This document shows, piece after piece, positions 31,758 to 39,964 of a stretch of DNA of 64,000 bases. The position numbers were made by a program, and so were the translations under genes. The DNA is taken from NCBI RefSeq assembly GCF_900109145.1, contig NZ_FNYY01000001.1, positions 434,001 to 498,000 on the forward strand. Reading direction: 5' to 3'. The notes beneath the pieces were generated by a model. The model was not told where the DNA came from, made no database searches, and was given only the letters and a program-made list of their open reading frames with translations. Each line of letters starts with the position of its first letter. Position 1 is the first letter of the stretch. The stretch comes from Marinovum algicola. GTDB lineage: Bacteria; Pseudomonadota; Alphaproteobacteria; Rhodobacterales; Rhodobacteraceae.

Positions 31758-33247
31758 CGGATGACCCCGGAAAATTCGAGGTAGCGCGCGGCAAAGAAGA
31801 CCGCGAGCACCGCAATCAGCGTGATCTGGCTGATCCGGTCGGTCAGGGCAAAGACCACCGGATCGTCGCCCACCTTGCCCCGGATTGCCCACATCCAGCT
31901 GCGGTAGATCCAGAACATCATCAGCGGCACCGCCAGCCAGAGAATGTCGCGGCCGCCATAGGTCTCTCTCGCGGTCGGGCTGTTGATGTATTGCGCCAGG
32001 GTCAGCAGGCTGACCGCCGCATTGGCGATGCCGAAGATCTGGATGCTGGCCAGCTCCGCGCCCCAGTAATTGCGATGCGGCAGCTTGGCGTCCTCGGTCA
32101 CGGCATCAAGCTCGATGAACCGTTTCATGTAGGCCAGGCTGACAAAGAAAAAGAGCGAAAAGGACAACAGCCAGGGGCTCAGAATGATCCCGCCTGCCGC
32201 CGCCCCGGCGAGGATGCGCACGGTATAAAGCAGTGACAGCACGATCACGTCGATCGTCGAGAACCGCTTGAGCGCGAAAGAGTAGGCGGTGGTCAGGCCG
32301 AGATAGAGAAGAAGCACCAGGCCGAAGGGCAGGCCCACTGCGCCGAACCCCAGCGCAAGCGCGGCGACCAGCAGCGCCAGCGCCGCGCCGACCCCCTGGG
32401 CCGGGCGCAGCAGCCCGGCGGCAAAGGGCCGGAGCCGCTTGCGGACGTGGCGCCGGTCGGCCGGAATGTCGAGCAGATCGTTGATCAGATAGACCCCCGA
32501 GGCCATCAGCGACATGGCGGCAAAGGCCAGCCCGGCCAGCAGCAGCGCGCCGGGTTCGGTGTAGAGATGGGCAAAGAACAGCGGCAGAAAGACCAGTACG
32601 TTCTTGGCCCATTGATGCGGCCGCATCGCCGCCCACAGGCCACGCCAGACCGGTGGCGCCGGATCGGTGGTCAGCGACAGGCGCGGGCCCGCTGCCTGCA
32701 TCTCGGCCCGGGCGGCGGCGTCGGGGCGGACGAAGCCGGCCTTCTGCGCCGCGCGCCAGATGGGGATGTCGGCGGCGCCGTCGCCCAGATATTCGAACGG
32801 ACCGGCGCTGTCGCCGCGGATCGCCGCAAGCTTGGCCGCGCCCTTGAGGTTGTGGCCCGGCTCCGAGGCCAGCACCGCGTCGAACAGGCCGAGGTGCACC
32901 GCAATGGCCTCGGCCGCCTGGCGGTCGGCGGCGGTGGCCAAGACGATGCGGCGGCCCTGGGCGCGGGCGCTGCGCAGGTAGTCGAGCACCGTGTCGTCAT
33001 AGGGCAGGAGCGCCGGGTGAAAGCCGTCGCGGTTCCAGACCGCATGCTTGATGCCGCTGACGCCATGCCGGTGCCAGGCGGCGAGGATCGGCCGCCAGTT
33101 GCCGGGCCGGGCCAGGGCGGCAACCAGCAGTTCCTGCGCCACGTCGGTGTGCACCAGCGTGCCGTCAAGATCGACATAGAGCGGCAGGGTCGCCGCCTGA
33201 TGATGCGTCACATCCTCGGCCAAATATCCGTCCAAATTCCGCAACAA
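31754..33247 (-). CDS. HAD phosphatase-UbiA fusion, polyprenyl-phosphate pentose transferase-like
   Basis: A 497-residue fusion. Residues about 20-200 form a HAD phosphatase (motif I YVDLDGTLVHTDVAQ, motif II VLATAADRQAAE, motif IV YLGDGAADIPIW). Residues about 210-497 form a UbiA membrane transferase with RPHQWAKNVLVFLPLFFAH, the metal-binding NDLLDIPADRRHVRKRLRP and many helices. HQWxKN and KRxRPxAxG are typical of decaprenyl-phosphate 5-phosphoribosyltransferases rather than quinone enzymes; a phosphatase is the next step of that pathway. No ATG is available: the chosen TTG at 33247 has GGAG six bases upstream, another TTG follows at once. Coupled to the four-helix protein and divergent from a GT-C gene. 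Confidence 0.82.
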   Translation of the reverse strand: MLRNLDGYLAEDVTHHQAATLPLYVDLDGTLVHTDVAQELLVAALARPGNWRPILAAWHRHGVSGIKHAVWNRDGFHPALLPYDDTVLDYLRSARAQGRRIVLATAADRQAAEAIAVHLGLFDAVLASEPGHNLKGAAKLAAIRGDSAGPFEYLGDGAADIPIWRAAQKAGFVRPDAAARAEMQAAGPRLSLTTDPAPPVWRGLWAAMRPHQWAKNVLVFLPLFFAHLYTEPGALLLAGLAFAAMSLMASGVYLINDLLDIPADRRHVRKRLRPFAAGLLRPAQGVGAALALLVAALALGFGAVGLPFGLVLLLYLGLTTAYSFALKRFSTIDVIVLSLLYTVRILAGAAAGGIILSPWLLSFSLFFFVSLAYMKRFIELDAVTEDAKLPHRNYWGAELASIQIFGIANAAVSLLTLAQYINSPTARETYGGRDILWLAVPLMMFWIYRSWMWAIRGKVGDDPVVFALTDRISQITLIAVLAVFFAARYLEFSGVIR

Positions 33248-33347
33248 TCCCGCTCCGTCGCCATTTTCCTCCGCCTGCGCAAGACAATGGTGCGCAAATG
33301 TGCGGATTTTCTGGCGCGCCGCGGGTTTGACTGTAAAAAGTTAAGAT

Positions 33348-35060
33348 ATGTCTGGCAAAAGTGATTTTGTGACACGCCTCTCGGTGGGTCTGGGCCTGTT
33401 TCTTCTGGCGTTCGCCTTGCGTGCCCTGGGCGCGGATTACGGCTATTTCCACGGCGATGAGCGGATCAATGATGCCGCCAAGGTGCTGGCCGGGCAGATC
33501 GTGCCGGGGCAGCATTTCTATCCGCCGCTGATCACCTATCTCAACGGGCTGGCCTTTGGCGGGCTGTTCGCGCTGGGGCTGCCGCTCGGCTGGTGGGGGT
33601 CGCCGGGCGAATTCCGGGCGCAGTATTTTTCCGATCCGACGGTCTTCTACCTCACCGCCCGCTATCTGACGGCGGTGATCGGCGCGCTGATCGCGCCCTT
33701 GTTCTTTGCCATCGGGCGGCGGGTCGGGCTCGGGCTCTGGCCGGCTCTGACCGTGGGACTGCTCGGGGTCTTCTTTCCGCTCGGGGTCTTCATGTCGCAT
33801 ATCGCCAAGGGCGACGTGGCGCTGGCCACGGCCACCGTCGCGGTCTTCTGGGCGCTGATCGCACGGCTTCAGGCGGCGCGGCCGGGGCGCTGGGACATCT
33901 GGCTCGGGGTGCTGGCGGTGCTGGTGGTGAGCTTCAAGCAATCGGGGGTCTTCGTGCTGCTGCCGCTGGCGCTCGGCCTGGCGGCGCTCCTGATCCGGGC
34001 CGAGGGCGTGGGTGCGATGGCGCGGAGCATGGGCCGGGCGCTGCTGACGGTTGTGCTGCTCTGGCCGGTGCTGAACATCGGCATCCTGCTGGATTTCGGG
34101 AATTTTCTCGCTTTTCAGAAAATCCAGACGGTGATGTCGCTGCGCACCGGGGGCGGCATCTGGCCGGGGCTGACCACGCTGGGGCTGCGGTCGCTGGGCC
34201 TGGTCTGGGGGATGACGCCGGTCTTTGCGGCCATGGCGCTGCTGACGCCCCCGGTGCTGATGCTGCCGGCCTGTGCGTTGCGGCAGAAACCGGCGTTGCT
34301 GCTGATCTGGGCCGCGCTGGCGATCGGCACGCTCACGCTGGCCCTGCTGGCCGGGCCGCGCCAGCCCGAGCACCTCTGGATTGCCAGCTTCGCTGGCTTC
34401 ACCCTGCTTGGCGGCCTCGCGCTGGCCGGGCTGATCGGCGCGCCGGGCCGTGCCGGGCAGGCGGCGGCGGGCGCGCTGGCGCTGGGCGCGGGGCTGTCGC
34501 TGCTGGGCGCGGTGATCGCGGTGAGCGAGGCGCTGGCGCCGCCGATGTGGCAGGAGACCGACGCCTATATCGCCGAGCACCTGGCGGACGAGAAGATCAT
34601 GACCATGGCGGTGACCCATCTGCCGCAGCGCCAGGCGGCGCAGCAGATGGAGATCGCCCGTTGGCAACGGCTGGCCGAAAAATACGACACGCCGCTGCCG
34701 GAGATGGCCGAGGAACGGCGGATCACCGAAGATGCGCGGGGGGCGGTGTTCTACATCGCCATGCCGACGGTGCTCTACGGCCTGGAAGGTGTGGACGAGG
34801 ACGATCCGGACTTCCAGGCGCAGCCCCACGCCTGGCCGCCGCAGCGCGCGGAATGGCAGCTTGACCACTGGCGCGATCAGGGGTTCGACATCTTCGTGGT
34901 GAAAGATCCGGAGTTCATGCGGTCGCAGGTCGACTCGGCGCTGATGCGGGGGTTTTTCAGCGACCTGCATGCGCGTTGCGCCGTGGTGGCGACGTTTGAA
35001 CCCAACAAGCCGCTTTTCCTCGAGCGGGAGATTGCGATTTATCGGTGTGGGCCGGGGTGA
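33348..35060 (+). CDS. GT-C-fold membrane glycosyltransferase (PMT/ArnT-like)
   Basis: A 570-residue protein with about eleven to twelve membrane helices in the first 420 residues and a soluble C-terminal tail. The first periplasmic loop has YGYFHGDERINDAAKVL, the acidic GT-C motif that binds the lipid-linked donor, and a helix later FPLGVFMSHIAKGDVALATA. Such enzymes use polyprenyl-phosphate sugars to modify lipids or proteins on the periplasmic side. It is divergent from the UbiA/HAD gene (100-bp gap), so it may use the pentose donor that protein makes. The acceptor is unknown. Confidence 0.8.
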   Translation: MSGKSDFVTRLSVGLGLFLLAFALRALGADYGYFHGDERINDAAKVLAGQIVPGQHFYPPLITYLNGLAFGGLFALGLPLGWWGSPGEFRAQYFSDPTVFYLTARYLTAVIGALIAPLFFAIGRRVGLGLWPALTVGLLGVFFPLGVFMSHIAKGDVALATATVAVFWALIARLQAARPGRWDIWLGVLAVLVVSFKQSGVFVLLPLALGLAALLIRAEGVGAMARSMGRALLTVVLLWPVLNIGILLDFGNFLAFQKIQTVMSLRTGGGIWPGLTTLGLRSLGLVWGMTPVFAAMALLTPPVLMLPACALRQKPALLLIWAALAIGTLTLALLAGPRQPEHLWIASFAGFTLLGGLALAGLIGAPGRAGQAAAGALALGAGLSLLGAVIAVSEALAPPMWQETDAYIAEHLADEKIMTMAVTHLPQRQAAQQMEIARWQRLAEKYDTPLPEMAEERRITEDARGAVFYIAMPTVLYGLEGVDEDDPDFQAQPHAWPPQRAEWQLDHWRDQGFDIFVVKDPEFMRSQVDSALMRGFFSDLHARCAVVATFEPNKPLFLEREIAIYRCGPG

Positions 35061-35100
35061 GGGGCGCCTGAATTTCGCTGTGCCTGCGCACATCGACCGG

Positions 35101-35155
35101 CTGGGGGGCCAGCCCCCCAGACCCCCCGAGGGTATTTTGGGCAAGAGGAAGGAGG
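35101..35155. repeat. Hairpin plus conserved tail, Rhodobacteraceae-type intergenic element and terminator
   Basis: CTGGGGGGC and GCCCCCCAG form a perfect 9-bp stem with a 2-nt loop, followed by ACCCCCCGAGGGTATTTTGG and GCAAGAGGAAGGA. Hairpins of this kind with a 'GAG-TATTTTGGnCAAGA' tail recur between genes in many Rhodobacteraceae genomes, from memory. Here it lies between converging GT-C and nitrilase genes and would end the GT-C transcript. Confidence 0.5.
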
Positions 35156-35177
35156 AGCGGGGCGGTTTTGCCGGGGC

Positions 35178-36029
35178 TCAGCGGAGGCGCTGGGCTTTTT
35201 GCAGCGGGCCGAGGCTGTCGAGATAGTCCGAACGGTAGCCGTCCTCGTAGATCGGAAAGCGCGCCGGGCTGTCGCGAAAGCTCTTGAGGGGCTGGCCCAT
35301 GTTGAGGATGCCGCGCTCGCGCTGGCGGCGGGCTTCGGCGAAATCCACTTCCAGCGGAATCATCTCTTCCTGCACGTTGCCGTCATGCAGCAGCCGCCCG
35401 GCCGGGTCGATGACCTGGGAATAGCCGTTGCCGCCGGCCAGCAGCCCGTTGATGTGAAAGACATACATCTGGAACATCGCGGCCGAGGCGCGGGCGCAGG
35501 CCAGATCGGCGTGGCGGTCGACAAAGGCGGCGTTGACCGGGTTGATCAGCACTTCGGCGCCCATCGAGGCCAGGGTGCGGGTCAGTTCCGGGAACCAGAT
35601 GTCATAGCAGATCGACAGGCCGATGCGGCCGACACCGGGCACGTCGAACACACAGGGCGCGGTGCCGGCGGTGACCCCCTCTTCGTAGGGGGTGAAAGGG
35701 AACATCTTGTCATAGCGCGCGACCTCTTCGCCCGCCGGATTGAACACCGGGGCGGCATTGTAGATGCGGCCATTGCGCCGTTCGAAGTAGCTGCCGGGCT
35801 GGAGCCAGATCCGGTGCTGGCGCGCCATGTCGGCAAAGGCCTGGTCGAAGTCGCCGCCGGCGGCCTGGGCGCTGGGCAGGGCCGGGCCATGCGCGGCCAG
35901 CTCGGAAAAACACACCATCTCGACCCAGGGGTAGAGATGCATGAGCAGCGCCAGCCGCTTGCGCATCTCGGCGATGTTGTTCTGGGTGGTCACATGCATC
36001 TGGATGCCTGCGATTGCGAATTTACTCAT
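35178..36029 (-). CDS. Carbon-nitrogen hydrolase (nitrilase superfamily)
   Basis: A 283-residue nitrilase-superfamily enzyme with the catalytic triad in place: Glu43 (FSELAAHG), Lys108 (RYDKMFPFTPYEEG) and Cys141 (LSICYDIWFPELTR). The branch (amidase, N-carbamoylase or true nitrilase) cannot be fixed, although YDK-F and ICYD suit amidases. The start overlaps the stop of the C45 gene by one base (TGATG), so both are translated from one message and probably act on the same amide-containing compound. Confidence 0.87.
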   Translation of the reverse strand: MSKFAIAGIQMHVTTQNNIAEMRKRLALLMHLYPWVEMVCFSELAAHGPALPSAQAAGGDFDQAFADMARQHRIWLQPGSYFERRNGRIYNAAPVFNPAGEEVARYDKMFPFTPYEEGVTAGTAPCVFDVPGVGRIGLSICYDIWFPELTRTLASMGAEVLINPVNAAFVDRHADLACARASAAMFQMYVFHINGLLAGGNGYSQVIDPAGRLLHDGNVQEEMIPLEVDFAEARRQRERGILNMGQPLKSFRDSPARFPIYEDGYRSDYLDSLGPLQKAQRLR

Positions 36030-37114
36030 CACGCCGTCCTTTGAAGGTCTGTCAGGAAGGTCGGCGCGGCAAGCAGCCGGCTGCCGAGATCGGAAAATTC
36101 CACGTCGAGCGTGGCGGGCGCAAAGGCCGGCATCTGCCAGTCCTGGCCGGTGCCGCAGCCCCAGAACAGCCGCGCGGTGCCCTGCACGGGCCGGTAGACG
36201 ATGGAAAACACCGTGCCATAGCCCGCGCGGTACTTGGCCGAAAAGAACGGCGGCGTGAGAAAGCTGGATTGCAGCGTCGCCTCGTCGGGCGGATTTCGGG
36301 CGAACATGAGGCCGAGGCTCTGCGCCCGTTCGAGCGTCGCCGAGATCCGGCCGTGGCGGGGCCATTCTACGCCCAGCTGGTGATTGGTGGCCCAGGGCGT
36401 GAACTGCACCATCGGAGGGCGGTCGGGGCTGAGAAACACGGTGGCCGCCTGGCCCCGGCGATCGGTCAGGGTGACATTGTAGGACATGTGGCAGGGCACC
36501 GCGCGCAGCGCGTCGAGCCCGTCCTGCACATCGGTGCAGGTCTCGAGCACATAGCGGATCAGCAACGGAATGCCGAAGCCGCGGCCGGTGCCGACGCGGC
36601 CGCCGAAGCTGAGCGAGACGGCAAGCCCGTCCTGGTTCATCCCGTCCGAGAGGCCGGCCAGCCCCTCGACCATGCCCATCACCACCTTGCCGCGCCAGTT
36701 CGAGCGCAGCAGCGTGGCCTCGCTCAGCGCAGGGTCGAGATCGTAGTTGCGCATCAGGAACGGCCCGCGGGCATCCTGCGAAGCGGCCTGGGTGCAGCTC
36801 ACCAGATAGCGCGGCGGGCACCAGAAGGTCAGGAATTCGCGCAGCACCGGATCATCGGGCAGGGTGGCCGACAGCCGGTCGATCAGCTTGGTCATCTCGG
36901 GCATGTGGCGGCGCAGGGCGCGCTCGGCCTCGCGGGTGGTCTCGGCGGTGGTGCCGCCGCGCGCCAGATACCAGTCGCGCCAGCCCGGCCAATGGGCGTG
37001 CAGCAGGCTTTCCCAGGTCTCGGCCGGCCGCTCCTCGGACAGGGCGGCGAAACGGCGGTGCAGGGCATAGACCGGTCTGGCCTGCGATGGATGGAGGGGG
37101 GCGAAAGGGGACAT
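36029..37114 (-). CDS. C45-family autoproteolytic acyltransferase/amidohydrolase
   Basis: A 361-residue protein matching the acyl-CoA:6-aminopenicillanate acyltransferase-like (peptidase C45) family. Cys107 (VSCTQAASQDARGPFLMRNY) is the expected autocatalytic nucleophile, followed by the family's GP-xRNYD motif; other matches are GLSDGMNQDGLAVSLSFGG and ATNHQL. The family members cleave themselves and then hydrolyse or form amide bonds. It is upstream of the nitrilase in a two-gene operon and divergent from a VOC gene across a 154-bp region with two copies of a strong palindrome. The physiological substrate is unknown. Confidence 0.8.
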   Translation of the reverse strand: MSPFAPLHPSQARPVYALHRRFAALSEERPAETWESLLHAHWPGWRDWYLARGGTTAETTREAERALRRHMPEMTKLIDRLSATLPDDPVLREFLTFWCPPRYLVSCTQAASQDARGPFLMRNYDLDPALSEATLLRSNWRGKVVMGMVEGLAGLSDGMNQDGLAVSLSFGGRVGTGRGFGIPLLIRYVLETCTDVQDGLDALRAVPCHMSYNVTLTDRRGQAATVFLSPDRPPMVQFTPWATNHQLGVEWPRHGRISATLERAQSLGLMFARNPPDEATLQSSFLTPPFFSAKYRAGYGTVFSIVYRPVQGTARLFWGCGTGQDWQMPAFAPATLDVEFSDLGSRLLAAPTFLTDLQRTA

Positions 37115-37142
37115 GCGGCGGATTTCCTGTCGGTATTTTCTA

Positions 37143-37201
37143 CACTATGGGTCATGGTGTTGCAGTTTCAAGGGCAATATGCTACACCATGGTCCATGGT
37201 G
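37143..37201. promoter_or_regulatory. Two operator-like palindromes between the C45 and VOC genes
   Basis: Site B (37185-37201) is CACCATGG-T-CCATGGTG, a perfect 17-bp palindrome. Site A (37143-37159), 42 bp away, is CACTATGG-G-TCATGGTG, nearly the same. Both are preceded by CTA. Two sites four helical turns apart in a divergent promoter are typical of a dimeric repressor. No matching regulator is adjacent. Confidence 0.6.
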
Positions 37202-37268
37202 GCGAAAATGCCCCAACGTGACTGTTCGAAAAACGGACAAGAGTCCGCCTGACGTGGAGACATCCCGA

Positions 37269-37769
37269 ATGCCGAAGAAACCCGCTGTGACGCCGCGCGG
37301 CTATCGCACCTCGACTGCCGCTCTGGCGGTGTCGGACGTGCCCGCCGCGCTGGCTTTCTACCAGACTGCCTTTGACGCGACCGTTCAGGCTCGCGACACA
37401 GAGGACGCCCCCTGCTTTGCCGTCGTCAAGATCGGCACATCGATGCTGTTTGTCACCGCCGGCTGGCCGGGGCATGGCCATCAGCCGACACCGGGCGCGG
37501 CCTCGGTTGCGCAGCATATGTATGTCGCCGATGTCGACGCCGCCTTTGCCACGGCCATCGATGCCGGGGCGCAGGCGCTGGCCGCGCCGTCGCTGGCCTA
37601 TTGGGGCGAGCGCTGTGCCACGATCTGCGATCCCTTCGGCCATGTCTGGACGCTGGCGACCCGGATCGAGGCGCTCGGCCCCGACGAGATCGCCGCGCGG
37701 GCAAAGGCGCTGCGCGACACGGCCGAGACCGCCCCGGCGCCGGTCGAAGTTGCGGATGTTGTCGGCTGA
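37269..37769 (+). CDS. VOC-superfamily (glyoxalase/PhnB-like) protein
   Basis: A 166-residue protein with the PhnB-type vicinal-oxygen-chelate fold: TAALAVSDVPAALAFYQTAF at the start, then FAVVKIGTSMLFVTA, SVAQHMYVADVDAAFATAID, and near the end YWGERCATICDPFGHVWTLA. The WGxRxxxxxDPFGHxW motif is the signature of PhnB-like proteins. It may bind or modify a small molecule; no reaction can be named. The ATG at 37269 has GGAG ten bases upstream. The promoter region is shared with the C45-nitrilase operon, so co-regulation is likely. Confidence 0.82.
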   Translation: MPKKPAVTPRGYRTSTAALAVSDVPAALAFYQTAFDATVQARDTEDAPCFAVVKIGTSMLFVTAGWPGHGHQPTPGAASVAQHMYVADVDAAFATAIDAGAQALAAPSLAYWGERCATICDPFGHVWTLATRIEALGPDEIAARAKALRDTAETAPAPVEVADVVG

Positions 37770-37848
37770 CAAAGGCTTCGCGTTGCCAATCCGGTGATCC
37801 GCACCGTATCACGGGGTGGAAGCCTCAGCAGACAAGATCGCGACAGAC

Positions 37849-38202
37849 ATGCAGGAAACACCGGCGCCGACCTTCACGATCCGGCAGAACGATCTTGCCG
37901 ATCTGGCGTCGCAAAAGCGGATCGGCGACTATCCCGTTGCCGTTCGCTCTGCCCGCGAGGTGCTGGGCGGCGGTTTTGCCGATCAGTCGAAGCATCCCAA
38001 CACCTGGACCGTCTATTTCCTGGTGGATGATCAATGGGCGCTGGTGGAAAGCGCCCGGGGCCTGCGCCGCGAATGGGCCAGTCTCGACCGGCTGGAGAAA
38101 TGGCTGCGCGGCATGGGCTTTCGGTTTTTCTACGTGCGCAACGATATCGACCCGGTCGAGATGGAATGGGATGGCCCGCTGGGCGGCCCGGCAATGAAAT
38201 GA
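37849..38202 (+). CDS. Small conserved-looking protein of unknown function
   Basis: A 117-residue soluble protein rich in Trp, Asp and Arg (TFTIRQNDLADLASQKRIGD, WTVYFLVDDQWALVESARGL, RGMGFRFFYVRNDIDPVEMEW). I do not recognise a family. The ATG at 37849 is chosen; a GTG at 37816 would add 11 residues, and neither has a clear ribosome site. It follows the VOC gene by 79 bp and precedes the ATP-grasp gene on the same strand. Its stop overlaps an ATG at 38199 that is in frame with the ATP-grasp gene, which hints at translational coupling. Confidence 0.6.
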   Translation: MQETPAPTFTIRQNDLADLASQKRIGDYPVAVRSAREVLGGGFADQSKHPNTWTVYFLVDDQWALVESARGLRREWASLDRLEKWLRGMGFRFFYVRNDIDPVEMEWDGPLGGPAMK

Positions 38203-38399
38203 GCCGTCTCAGCCGCACCGAACTGCCCCGGCGCGCGGCGCGGCGCAGACGGGCCAATCGGCTGAGACATTGGCTGACTCCCGCGCCGTGGCGATTTTTC
38301 GGGCGGCTGCAAGAGACGGCGAGGCTGTGGATAAAAACACAAGGCTTGCGAATCCTGCTAGAGCTGGAGGACGCTTGGGTAATCAAAAAAGGGAATCAC

Positions 38400-39869
38400 A
38401 TGCCACCCGCCAAAAAACGCACCCGCAGGAAGAAACTCACCGGTCTCAGCGAGATCTTCAATTACCTTCGCAAGAACACGAAGCCGATCTATATCGTCAC
38501 CCCGACGCCTTACTCTCTCCTGGGCCTCGATCAATGGGTCGGCGGGCTCGAGTTCATCAATTATTTCGACATTTTCGATGGCAGCCATCCCCGCGCCTTC
38601 GTGCCCACCAAGATCATGCATGACGAGTTCCAGTCGATGGAGGACGTGGGCAATTACCTGGTCAGCCATCCGCAGTTCGTCGCCAAGGCCAAGGCCAACC
38701 CCGGCGGCAAGGCGATCTTCGTGATGTTCAACGAGACCACCGAACAGCTTTGCGCCGATGCGGGGATTGAGGTCGCCCTGGCGCCTGCCGCGCTGCGCGA
38801 GCGGCTCGATAGCAAGATCGTCACCACCCAGCTTGGCAACGAGGCCGGGGTCGATAGCGCGCCGAACATCATGGGCGAGGCCGACAGCTACGAGGCGCTG
38901 ATGGACCTGGCCAAGAAGGGCAAGCTGGGCTCGGACCTAGTGGTGCAGACGCCCTATGGCGACAGCGGCCGGACCACCTTCTTCATCAAGTCGCGCAAGG
39001 ACTGGGACAAGTATTCCGCCAAGATCATCGACCAGAAGCTCAAGGTGATGAAGCGACTCAACCACCTGCCCGGAGCGATCGAGGGCTGCGCCACGCGGCT
39101 TGGCACCTTCGTCGGCCCGGTGATGACCGACATCACCGGTTTTGCCGAGGTCACGCCTTACAAGGGTGGCTGGTGCGGCAATGACGCCTCGCCGGCGCTC
39201 CTGCCCGAAGGCGTGCCGGACAAGGTGCGCGAGATGGCGCGCAAGTTCGGCGACCGGCTCTACAAGGAGGGCTACAAGGGCGTCTTCTGCCTCGACTTCC
39301 TGCTCGATACCGACACCAACGAGGTTTACCTGGGCGAGCTGAACCCGCGAGTTTCCGGTGTCACCCCGCCGACCAACCTGATCACCTCGACCTATGGCGG
39401 CTGCCCGCTGTTCCTGTTCCACCTGCTGGAATATCTCGACGTCGATTACGAGGTCGATGTCGAAGCGGTGCAATCGCGCTGGAACGACTACGACAACTGG
39501 ACCCAGCTGGTGCTCAAGCAGACCGAGGACAAGGTCGAGCTGATCACCAAGGCGCCGCAGTCGGGCATCTGGAAGCTGACCGACGACGGCAGTGCGGAAT
39601 TCGTCCGCCCGGCGCTCAACGTCCAGTCGCTGGGCGATGAGAACGAGGCCTTTTATCTGCGGGTCTATTCGGCGGGTGATTACTGCTATCACGGCGCCGA
39701 TCTGGGCTGTGTTCTGGCGCGCGGCCGGATGCAGACCGACCGGCGCAATCTGACCCGGCGGGCCAAGCTCTGGAATTCGGGCATCAAGGCGCAGTTCGAG
39801 TCGATCCCGCTGCCGGCGGTGGAGCCGATCGCCATTCCCGACAACATTTCGGACGGCAAGTGGTTCTGA
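38400..39869 (+). CDS. Stand-alone ATP-grasp ligase (biotin-carboxylase-like)
   Basis: A 489-residue protein with a very basic start (PPAKKRTRRKKLTG) and an ATP-grasp fold: LDSKIVTTQLGNEAG (first lobe), SDLVVQTPYGDSGRTTFFIK (Gly-rich loop), then GVFCLDFLLDTDTNEVYLGE and LNPRVSGVTPPTNL (metal and ATP ligands). The last 130 residues have no recognised partner domain. It lacks biotin and carboxyltransferase parts, so it is probably an acid-amine or acid-thiol ligase of unknown substrate. Start 38400 has AAAGGGA upstream; an in-frame ATG at 38199, overlapping the previous stop, would add 67 residues. It is convergent with the LysR gene. Confidence 0.75.
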   Translation: MPPAKKRTRRKKLTGLSEIFNYLRKNTKPIYIVTPTPYSLLGLDQWVGGLEFINYFDIFDGSHPRAFVPTKIMHDEFQSMEDVGNYLVSHPQFVAKAKANPGGKAIFVMFNETTEQLCADAGIEVALAPAALRERLDSKIVTTQLGNEAGVDSAPNIMGEADSYEALMDLAKKGKLGSDLVVQTPYGDSGRTTFFIKSRKDWDKYSAKIIDQKLKVMKRLNHLPGAIEGCATRLGTFVGPVMTDITGFAEVTPYKGGWCGNDASPALLPEGVPDKVREMARKFGDRLYKEGYKGVFCLDFLLDTDTNEVYLGELNPRVSGVTPPTNLITSTYGGCPLFLFHLLEYLDVDYEVDVEAVQSRWNDYDNWTQLVLKQTEDKVELITKAPQSGIWKLTDDGSAEFVRPALNVQSLGDENEAFYLRVYSAGDYCYHGADLGCVLARGRMQTDRRNLTRRAKLWNSGIKAQFESIPLPAVEPIAIPDNISDGKWF

Positions 39870-39964
39870 CGCGGGCGTGCGCGTCGAAGGAATGACCATG
39901 CGGCCGCCCGGGGCATCCGAGCGGCCGCATGTGCGAATGGCGCGCTGAAACGGCGCCGGCCGGG

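Noticed and set aside
31754-33247. UbiA/HAD fusion as a ubiquinone biosynthesis gene.
   Set aside because: The motifs RPHQWAKN and KRLRPFAAG, the HAD fusion and the flippase-like and GT-C neighbours fit a polyprenyl-phosphate pentose transferase better than 4-hydroxybenzoate prenyltransferase.
33165-35144. A 659-codon open frame on the minus strand opposite the GT-C gene.
   Set aside because: Its product is almost all Arg, Gln, His and Pro with no hydrophobic core, as expected for the complement of a high-GC membrane gene; the plus-strand frame has a clear GT-C pattern.
38034-38399. A longer start for the ATP-grasp gene reaching into the preceding small gene.
   Set aside because: The added sequence is Arg-rich and overlaps a better gene; AAAGGGA stands before the ATG at 38400. 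The intermediate ATG at 38199 is kept as a possibility only.
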